Origin: PUPG01 sp031323845
Lineage (GTDB): Bacteria; Bacteroidota; Bacteroidia; Bacteroidales; UBA7960
Reading direction: 5' to 3'
Assembly (NCBI GenBank): GCA_031323845.1
Contig: JAVIYP010000009.1
Coordinates: 4,855 to 68,854 of the forward strand
Length of the DNA: 64,000 nucleotides
The first letter of the stretch is position 1; each line of letters opens with the position of its first letter. The translations under genes were made by a program, and so were the position numbers. This document shows positions 17,274 through 24,484 of the stretch, one piece after another. The notes under the pieces were generated by a model. That model saw only the letters and a list, made by a program, of their open reading frames with translations. It did not search any database and was not told the DNA's origin.

Positions 17274-18959
17274 ATGAGAAGTATCCTGCTTATTATTTTT
17301 GCTCTTTTTCCCGTGTTTTGGGTACAGTTTGATGCAGTTTCCCAGGATGCTGACGATGCCCTCAAGGTAAGCCGCTCATCCATCATACCTGAAGCGTATG
17401 ACAGAAGCTCCATATCGTTAATGCTTGTTTATGACAGGAATGACCCGTATTTGCCGCTGCTGAAAAACGCCTTTGCCGGCATCGTTCAGAGCGATAAATT
17501 TTTTATTAATCCGCTCGACAAACCCCTGATGGAGTTCAGGGGTATCCGGACTGCGGACCGGAAGATCATTCCATATACCAATATCCGTGAAAACCTGATT
17601 ACCAATAACTACGCCCGTGAGATTATTTCCTACTGGTACAATCGGACTGAGGAGGGATTGATGGATATGGAGAGGATCCATGAACGGGGTATGGAGAACG
17701 CCACCGATGCCGATGTGATGCGCAGCCAGGCAACCGTTCGTGGTAATTGGGCGTTGATGGACTACGGTAACCGGCTGATTGAAAAAAGTTATATTATAGC
17801 TCTTGATTTCAGGGAAGTTGAACGATTTGACACAGAATACCAGGAGGGGTTCTCCGTTGAGGTGCGTGCGTCGTTGTTCCGGATAGAGCTTTCCGAACAG
17901 GACAAAGAACTGATTTATGATGCATGGGTGCTTGAAACGGATACGAAAGAGGAAGCGGCCAGGAAGAAAAAGCTTTTCGAAGAGATCAGCCCTGAAGTGA
18001 CTTTTGTAACACAGGTGCTTACCACAGCCATATCCTTCAATCATAAAGAACATACGTTTCTTGGGAAAATAACTCCTAAACGAAGCGATGAGGAGCTGAT
18101 CAACCGGCTCGTGCAAAGCGCATACGATAACATCCTGACTGAACTGGAAAGGAGTTATGACGACTTCAACGTCATTACACCGCTGTATTCGGTTCGTCCC
18201 TTAGCTGCCAAAATCGGCAAAAAGGAAGGGCTAAGGGTTGATCAGCGTTTCTTTGTATACGAGCACCGGTATGACAGGGCAACTCAGCAGATTGTTGAAA
18301 CCCGCAGGGGGGTGATCAGGGCAACGGGAGACATTACCGACAACCGTGGAATTGCCACCGGAGATATGCGTCCCAGCAGGTTTTACCAGGTATCCGGAAG
18401 GCGTTTGCATGAGGGTTTCGTATTGCAGCAAAGAAACGACTATGGCCTTCAGCTCATGCTGGGAGGTGCAGCCGGTGACATTGGGGGTATTTCCGGTGAG
18501 CTGGCTTATGCGATAGGCAGGGCCATCAATGTGCCTGCGCTGTACGTTTCCTTCTCCGCGGCATATCAAAGCAAAGAATATCCCGATTTTGACGACGATC
18601 CCACAGGGACCATACCGGTTTTTGGCAATGAGAACCTCGAATTCATCCGCCTGGGAGGAAGCCTGTCAAAAGGCTTGCACTTTTTCAGAAATTTCGAGCT
18701 CAGACCGGCCATAGGTTTCACTTACGAGCAAGCAGGCAATGATGAGATGGATGATGACATTACATCGCTGTTCCTTAACGGTGGTGCAAGCTTAGCCGTA
18801 AACCTGGGCCACAGTGTTCAGATGGTTCTGGCCTATAATTATTTCTTAAACATAGGTTATGCCTCTTATGCTGAAGAAGCAACCGACTATAAATACACGG
18901 AAATATTTCCGGGCAGGGAAGGAGGTGTTCCGTTTCTTGGGCTGAGATTTGTTTTTTGA
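17274..18959 (+). CDS. Exported protein with FlgT-like SH3 segment and barrel-like C-terminus, unknown function
   Basis: I do not recognise a named family. A signal peptide (about residues 1-23, ending near DAVSQ) is followed by a mixed alpha/beta region to about residue 300. A segment at about residues 300-385 (KIGKKEGLRVDQRFFVYEH, later GVIRATGDITDNRG) resembles the SH3-like end of FlgT, where a loading phrase GL-VGD-F-VY is usual. From about residue 390 the sequence alternates glycine and aromatic residues in beta-strand style and ends in LGLRFVF, a typical outer-membrane barrel terminus. This suggests a periplasmic part attached to a barrel. It is the first gene of a seven-gene same-strand cluster of exported proteins (to 27124). 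The FlgT likeness is my pattern judgement and needs a profile search. Confidence 0.75.
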   Translation: MRSILLIIFALFPVFWVQFDAVSQDADDALKVSRSSIIPEAYDRSSISLMLVYDRNDPYLPLLKNAFAGIVQSDKFFINPLDKPLMEFRGIRTADRKIIPYTNIRENLITNNYAREIISYWYNRTEEGLMDMERIHERGMENATDADVMRSQATVRGNWALMDYGNRLIEKSYIIALDFREVERFDTEYQEGFSVEVRASLFRIELSEQDKELIYDAWVLETDTKEEAARKKKLFEEISPEVTFVTQVLTTAISFNHKEHTFLGKITPKRSDEELINRLVQSAYDNILTELERSYDDFNVITPLYSVRPLAAKIGKKEGLRVDQRFFVYEHRYDRATQQIVETRRGVIRATGDITDNRGIATGDMRPSRFYQVSGRRLHEGFVLQQRNDYGLQLMLGGAAGDIGGISGELAYAIGRAINVPALYVSFSAAYQSKEYPDFDDDPTGTIPVFGNENLEFIRLGGSLSKGLHFFRNFELRPAIGFTYEQAGNDEMDDDITSLFLNGGASLAVNLGHSVQMVLAYNYFLNIGYASYAEEATDYKYTEIFPGREGGVPFLGLRFVF

Positions 18960-19033
18960 TGCCGTTTGAAAAAAAGATCCTTCAACAAAAAGGGCTCTGT
19001 GAGCAGAAAGGATGGTTTTTTCGGTTCGGGTTC

Positions 19034-19063
19034 TTGATTTGTCCCTGTCTTTGCCTATATTTG
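19034..19063 (+). promoter_or_regulatory. Candidate internal promoter of the envelope cluster
   Basis: TTG (19034-19036), exactly 19 bp, then TATATTTG (19056-19063). It lies in the 349-bp gap after the first cluster gene, about 245 bp before the next ATG, so the leader would be long. I see no gene in that gap. Confidence 0.4.
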
Positions 19064-19308
19064 TAGAAGAAACCCATGGTAAAAAACGGACGTCCGGGGT
19101 GCTGTTTTTTAGAAGAAATAAAGGTTTGAGATGCAGGCCGGGTTTACCGGACCTTACAAGCGGAAAGTTTGCATCGTGCCATATATCGTGCCTGTGTTGT
19201 GTTTCTCAGCTTCAACAGGAGTTGATATTATAAAGGCTCTGTTTTTTGTTATGGGACCCATTACGGTTGTGGGGTTGAATCGAAAAAAACATAAAAAAGG
19301 AATATGCT

Positions 19309-19836
19309 ATGAAGATGAAGAGTATGCTGATCATTCTCAGTGTTTTGATGATCATTATTGGTTGTTCAGCCCAGCGTGAACTGGGCAGACGTGAAAGAAA
19401 AATACTGTACAGCAGCAGTTACAATTATGAGATACAGCCCGCAGGTGTCGGTCAGGATGGTACCAAAGCGGTCAAGGTATGGGGTTATGGCCGCAGTCCT
19501 GAAGATGCTGTTCAGATAGCCAAGAGAAATGCCGTGGCAGCATGTATTTTCAGGGGAATTCCGGCCGGGCCCGGTGTTGGACCTACTCCGCCTATCGTTA
19601 CCGAACACAATGCACATGAGATTCATGCCGATTTTTTTGAAGAGTTTTTCAAAGTGGGCGGCAGGTATCTGAACTTTATCGCCTTGTCGACCGACGGACC
19701 GCCTTCCGGACAAGACAGGATAAGAATTGAAAGAAACTATTACAAGGTAGGTGTGAACGTTCAGGTAATGTATGACAATCTCAGAAGGGAGCTTGAAAAT
19801 GCCGGTATAGCTCGCCGGCTCGATCATGGCTTTTGA
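19309..19836 (+). CDS. Small lipoprotein, LPP20-like, unknown function
   Basis: A 175-residue predicted lipoprotein: a hydrophobic leader with lipobox IIIGC and Cys near residue 19. The central part (VKVWGYGRSPEDAVQIAKRNAV, continuing AACIF) has the look of LPP20-type domains, where a short beta strand with a glycine-rich turn leads into a helix of alternating Ala residues. The similarity is weak and is an inference. The second half ends with a strand-rich stretch (RIRIERNYYKVGVNVQVMYD). It sits between the FlgT-like gene and the DUF6175 gene, 52 bp ahead of the latter, so it is probably cotranscribed with it. Start: ATG at 19309, with AAGGA about 8 bp upstream. Confidence 0.7.
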   Translation: MKMKSMLIILSVLMIIIGCSAQRELGRRERKILYSSSYNYEIQPAGVGQDGTKAVKVWGYGRSPEDAVQIAKRNAVAACIFRGIPAGPGVGPTPPIVTEHNAHEIHADFFEEFFKVGGRYLNFIALSTDGPPSGQDRIRIERNYYKVGVNVQVMYDNLRRELENAGIARRLDHGF

Positions 19837-19888
19837 TATCACCGTTTTGGAGTTTATTCATTCAGTTCTAATATAAATATTTGACACC

Positions 19889-20863
19889 GTGAAACCTTAC
19901 TTATCACTTTTTTTGCTCCTTTTTGTATGCACTGCATCGCTGTTTTCGCAGGTGGCCAGGCGTCCTTCCATTATGGTGGTTCCCAGCGACCAGTATTGTA
20001 TATCGCGGGGATACTCCACTACGTTTGTCAGTGAGGGTGTTGAGCAGACCATCCCGGATTACCGGCAGGCTATGCAAAACGATCCGCAGTTGCGGCTCGT
20101 AATTACCAAAATGGGCGGCATCATGGCCGACAGGGGTTTCCCGCTGAAAGACCTGGAGCAGGAGCTGCGCAACCTGGAACGCCAGTCGGCGGAGCTTGAA
20201 ATGCTTGCCTCCACTGAAACGGGCGCAGGAATTGCCGAAAGCCCCATTGACCGACTGAAAAGAGTGGCGCAGGCCGACATCATCCTCGACCTGGATTTTA
20301 CCGTCAGCACCAGAGGTTCCCAGAACTGGATAAGCTTCAACTTAAGGGGCATTGATGCCTATACGTCAATGATGATAGCGGGTGCAGCGGGAACCGGAGA
20401 ACCCAGCAGCGCAGCTCCCGTTGATCTGCTGCTCGAAGAAGCTGTGCTGAGTTATATGGATGAGTTCAATGGCCGCCTGATGAACCATTTTCAGAATATG
20501 TTCGATCAGGGCAGGCAGGTGAGCATCATGGTAAGGGTTTGGGACAGCGCCTTTTTTGATCTTTATGAAGTGTTTCATCATGACGGGTACGACATGGAAC
20601 TGATTGATATTATTGAATACTGGATTGAAGACAATACCGTTGAAGGCCGTTACAGCCTGGCTACAGGTTCTAACAACTTCCTGCGCTTTGAACAAGTGCG
20701 TATTCCCTTGTTTACGACCGATCCGCGCGGACGCGAGAGAGCCATGGATACGCGCAGGTTCGTCAGCAGCCTCGCTTCTTACCTGCGTCAGAATTTTAAT
20801 ATTGAATCACATATACACCAGAGAGGGCTTGGTGAAGCCTGGCTCATCATAGGTGAACGATAA
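19889..20863 (+). CDS. DUF6175-like exported protein
   Basis: A 324-residue exported protein with a signal peptide (about residues 1-20, ending SLFSQ). It resembles the Bacteroidetes family DUF6175: RPSIMVVPSDQYC near the start, then MADRGFPLKDLEQELR and ADIILDLDFTV. The first half has the layout of CsgG/FlgO-type periplasmic nucleotide-fold domains (strand, helix with G-PLKDLE, strand ADI-LDLDF), which is my inference. The start codon is GTG at 19889, fitting the signal peptide directly. The next gene begins 18 bp after the stop. Function of the family is unknown. No catalytic motif is visible. Confidence 0.75.
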   Translation: MKPYLSLFLLLFVCTASLFSQVARRPSIMVVPSDQYCISRGYSTTFVSEGVEQTIPDYRQAMQNDPQLRLVITKMGGIMADRGFPLKDLEQELRNLERQSAELEMLASTETGAGIAESPIDRLKRVAQADIILDLDFTVSTRGSQNWISFNLRGIDAYTSMMIAGAAGTGEPSSAAPVDLLLEEAVLSYMDEFNGRLMNHFQNMFDQGRQVSIMVRVWDSAFFDLYEVFHHDGYDMELIDIIEYWIEDNTVEGRYSLATGSNNFLRFEQVRIPLFTTDPRGRERAMDTRRFVSSLASYLRQNFNIESHIHQRGLGEAWLIIGER

Positions 20864-20881
20864 ACCGGAAAAACTACCATC

Positions 20882-21922
20882 ATGCAAAAAAAACTACCAG
20901 TACTGTTGATTATCGTCCTGATCATCCCTCTTTGGGCTTTTGCACAGAACCCCCAGCCGCGGATGGATGACAGGGATCGCATCGCCATCATGCCACTGAT
21001 TGATGAGCAGGTTGAAATCAGCGGCCAGGCCAGGAACCTGCTTCAGGCCAGAATGTCAAACATCATTAACCTGAACGGACTGGCCGCCCGTGAAGAGGCA
21101 TCGTATTTTGTAATGGTGCCACAGATCAGTGTGGTTTCTGAAGATATCACGCCGACGGCTCCCCCAATGCATGCCGTTACACTTTACATCTCTTTCAGTA
21201 TCATTGACAATTATACCGGCACTGTGTTTGGTGAAACCGGTATGGAGGTCAGGGGCGTCGATCAAAGCCGTGAACGGGCGTTTACCCATGCCATACGGGG
21301 TATTAATCCACGCTCCGGACAATACAGGGTCTTTATGGAAAGAGCCAAAGACCGGATTCTCTCTTTCTACAACACACAATGCGATCTTGTGATAGCTGCT
21401 GCACAAAGCCTGGTGGAACAGGACAGAAAGCGCGAAGCAATTGAGATCCTCACTTCAGTGCCTCCTGTCAGCAGGGAGTGCTACGACTTGTGTATGGCAC
21501 TGGCCGGTGAAATCGGACCGGTACCGGTACCCGAGCCGGAGATGGCCCGCGAAAGTCAGCCCGAAGCCGATACGGAACAAGAAACCAGGGTGAAAGGTAT
21601 GAAAGGCAGGCTGAGAAACCTGGAAGTGGAAATATTGCAGGTGGAATTCACTGGAAATAATATTGATGTCAGTTTGCTGCTGACCAACAACACCGAAAAC
21701 ACCAGCATCATGCTCAGGTCAGCCCGTTTTATCGACCGCAGAGGCAATGAATTTGACCGCCGCCTTTACATCTCTGCCGATCTCGTAAGAGGTGTGCCCA
21801 CCCGGCGTGACTTTTCATTCAGCGACCCCAATATTGACCTGGTTGATTTTATGCGCATGCTTGAACTGAATTTTAGCAGGGAAGGAACACTGATGTTTGA
21901 GAATATTGAAGTAAAGAGATAA
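20882..21922 (+). CDS. Exported protein of unknown function, CsgG/FlgO-like N-terminal half
   Basis: I do not recognise a named family. A signal peptide (about residues 1-22, ending WAFAQ) is followed by DRIAIMPLIDEQVEIS, then FVMVPQISVVSEDITP and a strand pair TLYISFSIIDNYTGTVFGET. This is the order seen in CsgG- and FlgO-like proteins, where a periplasmic ABD-fold domain handles secretion or ring assembly. A helix pair with two cysteines follows (about residues 165-205), then a Pro/Glu-rich linker (about 218-235) and a C-terminal beta domain (about 240-346) that looks like an immunoglobulin-type fold. It starts 18 bp after the DUF6175 gene and is followed 43 bp later by the LPP20-like gene. 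Confidence 0.7.
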   Translation: MQKKLPVLLIIVLIIPLWAFAQNPQPRMDDRDRIAIMPLIDEQVEISGQARNLLQARMSNIINLNGLAAREEASYFVMVPQISVVSEDITPTAPPMHAVTLYISFSIIDNYTGTVFGETGMEVRGVDQSRERAFTHAIRGINPRSGQYRVFMERAKDRILSFYNTQCDLVIAAAQSLVEQDRKREAIEILTSVPPVSRECYDLCMALAGEIGPVPVPEPEMARESQPEADTEQETRVKGMKGRLRNLEVEILQVEFTGNNIDVSLLLTNNTENTSIMLRSARFIDRRGNEFDRRLYISADLVRGVPTRRDFSFSDPNIDLVDFMRMLELNFSREGTLMFENIEVKR

Positions 21923-21965
21923 CTGATGTATTATAAATACTTCAATATTAAATATATATAATAAA

Positions 21966-23261
21966 ATGAAAAAACTAATTTTGCTGCTCGGACTGTTTGT
22001 CCCCGCTGTTATGTGCATGGCTCAATACCGTACCGTTGACAGCAGCCAGCGGCGTGCTCCTGACTGGATACATTCGCTGGAAAGGAACTACATCATCATG
22101 TCGGCCGAAGGGTCAAGCATCACGGAGGCTCAGCAGAATGCGCTGATGCTCATTAAAGAACGTATAGTCAGTTCGGTGGCGGCAAATGTTAAAGCCGAAA
22201 GCGAACTCATAACCGAAGAAGTCAATTACAACAATAACGTAACTGTTTTTCTTGAGCAGTTCAGGGCGAGCGTTACCACCCAGTCAGGTGATGTTCCGTA
22301 TCTGCAGGGCATTTCACTCTCCCTTGCGGAAGATTATTATTGGGAAAAATTGCGCGACAGGAGCACAGGTCATGAAAAATACCGGTATCATGTAAAATAT
22401 CCGTTTCCTGAGATTGAACTGAGAAAGCTTGTTTCCGAGTTTCAAAGGATGCAGCAGGAACTTACTGATGAGCTTAACAGGCTTATAGAAGAGGTACACA
22501 AGGTTGCTTCTGTGGAACAGATCAACAACAACATATCCGAATTGCAGACACTGTCAGCTTCTTTTATAGATATGAGAAAAGAACAAGCCTTAAACGGCAT
22601 AAGCCGCTACAGGGAATTGCTGAACAGCATCACTCTTCATGAAAAGGCCAGCACCCTCGGCACGTTGCGTTTTGTGCTTAAGGCCGGCGACAGGATACTG
22701 ACCACGGCACAACGGCCCAATCTGAGAGCCGAATGTGCACGGATTACCGGAACCAGGCTTGAACAGAACGAATGGGTCATATCTTATGACACAGAGTATT
22801 GCTATGACGATCCCGAGAACCATATTGAGGTGCATTATCGTTTCGGAACTGCCCCGATAAGGCAAAGATTTTATTTTAATATACATGAAGGATTAGTTGA
22901 TATACAGTTAAGAGAGGCATTGCAGTTTAGTGCATTAGAAGCAGATGATCAAACTGTTTATAAAGCCCGGCTGCTTATAACGCTTTACAATAAACACGAT
23001 TCTCCATTTGTGGTTGAGCATCTGACCATCGAATTTGATCAAATGCCTCCCATCAGGGTGGAAGACATCAACCAACGTTTTGAGAATTCCGGAAATCATT
23101 ATCTTGTGGTTGATATTGCTGAACCAATGGACAAAGCCGCAACTTCATCGGCAAACCATCGTCTGCCAAGGATAAATGGAAGCATTCATTACCATGAGGC
23201 AGGAAAAGACGTAAGATCTTCCTACAGGATCTATCAACATGCATACACTACCACATGGTAG
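21966..23261 (+). CDS. LPP20-like exported protein, 431 residues
   Basis: An exported protein (signal peptide about residues 1-18, ending CMAQ). Its first third is LPP20-like: RAPDWIHSLERNYIIMSAEG, then a helix of alternating Ala residues (SITEAQQNALMLIKERI) and a strand reaching YRYHVKYPFPEIE. LPP20 domains occur in FlgP of Vibrio and in Helicobacter Lpp20. A long coiled-coil-prone helix follows (about residues 150-200), and the last half is a beta-rich domain without known motifs. It lies 43 bp after the previous gene, in the same unit. The following 312 bp contain a 12-copy array of 7-bp repeats, so the next gene may be expressed apart. Confidence 0.75.
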   Translation: MKKLILLLGLFVPAVMCMAQYRTVDSSQRRAPDWIHSLERNYIIMSAEGSSITEAQQNALMLIKERIVSSVAANVKAESELITEEVNYNNNVTVFLEQFRASVTTQSGDVPYLQGISLSLAEDYYWEKLRDRSTGHEKYRYHVKYPFPEIELRKLVSEFQRMQQELTDELNRLIEEVHKVASVEQINNNISELQTLSASFIDMRKEQALNGISRYRELLNSITLHEKASTLGTLRFVLKAGDRILTTAQRPNLRAECARITGTRLEQNEWVISYDTEYCYDDPENHIEVHYRFGTAPIRQRFYFNIHEGLVDIQLREALQFSALEADDQTVYKARLLITLYNKHDSPFVVEHLTIEFDQMPPIRVEDINQRFENSGNHYLVVDIAEPMDKAATSSANHRLPRINGSIHYHEAGKDVRSSYRIYQHAYTTTW

Positions 23262-23330
23262 ATGAAATACAAGTTTATATGAAACACTCATGACCAAATT
23301 TTATAGGCACAGGAGCATGATTATAAGAAG

Positions 23331-23414
23331 TCGGAAGTCGGAAATCTGACATCTGACATCTGAATTCTGACATCTGAATTCTGACATCTGAATTCTGACA
23401 TCTGAATTCTGACA
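23331..23414. repeat. Twelve-unit array of 7-bp repeats
   Basis: Counting from 23331, twelve heptamers follow without interruption: TCGGAAG, TCGGAAA, TCTGACA twice, then TCTGAAT and TCTGACA alternating four times (the last 56 bp are four perfect 14-bp units). It fills much of the 23262-23573 gap, which holds no gene. Confidence 0.85.
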
Positions 23415-23573
23415 TCCAAAAAGTTTCATAGGCATTAACACAAAACACAGATAATCAAACAGTAACGAAAATATTAACAATTGAAATAAAAACAGTATTC
23501 AAACACACAATTATTAACCAACATCCATTCATTAACCATTAATAATCAGTTATTCATTACAAAAACAAACATC

Positions 23574-24152
23574 ATGAAAAAACAACATTTATCCATTGTA
23601 TTTATGGCGGTTTTGATGGGCTCATTGCTCATGTTCACTCAATGTTCATCGAAAAAAGATGCCATGGTGGGAGAGGAACGTATTTCCATGTTCTGTCATG
23701 GAGCCGAGTACCGGTCCTCTTCCGATTATTTCAGGGCCAGCAGTGTGGCAGACAGCCCCAATATGGCCAATTCAAAAAGGATGGCGCTGAGTAACGCCCG
23801 TGAACTTTTGGCAGGCCAGCTCGAGGTAACGGTTAAGTCGGTCATCGACAACTACTTCCAGGATGTTACGGTAGGAGATCTCCAAGAGTACCAGCAGCGT
23901 TACGAAGGTATGTCGAGGGAAGTCATCAATCAGCAATTGACAGGTACCCGTGTTATTTGCGAGGAAGTTACCCGGACTCCTGAAGGCAGGTACCGTACCT
24001 ACATTGCCATTGAGCTTTCCGGAAGCGAGATTTTCAATGCCATGAACGAGCGCATATCCAGGGATGACAGGCTCAGGCTCGACTATGATTATGAAAGGTT
24101 CAGAAACAACTTTGACCAGGAAATGAAAAACCTGGAAAGAGGCAGGAACTAA
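23574..24152 (+). CDS. LPP20-like lipoprotein, 192 residues
   Basis: A predicted lipoprotein (hydrophobic leader ending in the lipobox-like LMFTQC, Cys about residue 24). The mature part is an LPP20-like domain: a short strand, then NSKRMALSNARELLAGQLEVTV and a closing strand RYRTYIAIELSGSEI, followed by a charged tail helix (RLRLDYDYERFRNNFDQEM). It is shorter than the neighbouring LPP20-like protein and lacks its extra domains. It is followed by a terminator at 24169-24214. FlgP-type proteins have this architecture, which supports reading the cluster as an envelope assembly, but the function is unproven. Confidence 0.75.
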   Translation: MKKQHLSIVFMAVLMGSLLMFTQCSSKKDAMVGEERISMFCHGAEYRSSSDYFRASSVADSPNMANSKRMALSNARELLAGQLEVTVKSVIDNYFQDVTVGDLQEYQQRYEGMSREVINQQLTGTRVICEEVTRTPEGRYRTYIAIELSGSEIFNAMNERISRDDRLRLDYDYERFRNNFDQEMKNLERGRN

Positions 24153-24168
24153 GCCGGTTTTTTAACTG

Positions 24169-24214
24169 CTGCTGCCTGGGAAGGAGGTTACTTCACTTTT
24201 CAGGCAGCAGTTTT
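24169..24214 (+). terminator. Terminator after the 192-residue lipoprotein gene
   Basis: Perfect 10-bp stem CTGCTGCCTG (24169-24178) with CAGGCAGCAG (24201-24210), a 22-base loop, then TTTT. The rest of the 24153-24484 gap shows nothing I can assign. Confidence 0.6.
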
Positions 24215-24484
24215 GTCAATGATTCGGGTTTGTTGTCCGTGCTTCCGGTGTTTTACCGGCGTAATGGCTGTTGACAAGCCTGATGCTGTGGTAACGGTTG
24301 CGTGATGACAGCGTTGAGCGCCCTTACTTTGCCCAATAACGGAAGCAATCCCCTGGCGAGGCATGTATTGAACAGCATTTGTCTGTTATTCCCTGCCATA
24401 CGTTACCTGTATCCCATTATCGGATTCAATCCAGGGTATAACCTATAACCAGTTAACAAACAATTAGTTAAAAAACATCAACAG

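Noticed and set aside
19012..19379. Two overlapping plus-strand frames before the 175-residue lipoprotein gene
   Set aside because: Low-complexity, no start signal; the second runs into the real gene in another frame.
23331..23414. CRISPR array
   Set aside because: Unit is 7 bp without spacers and no cas gene is near; a simple tandem repeat.
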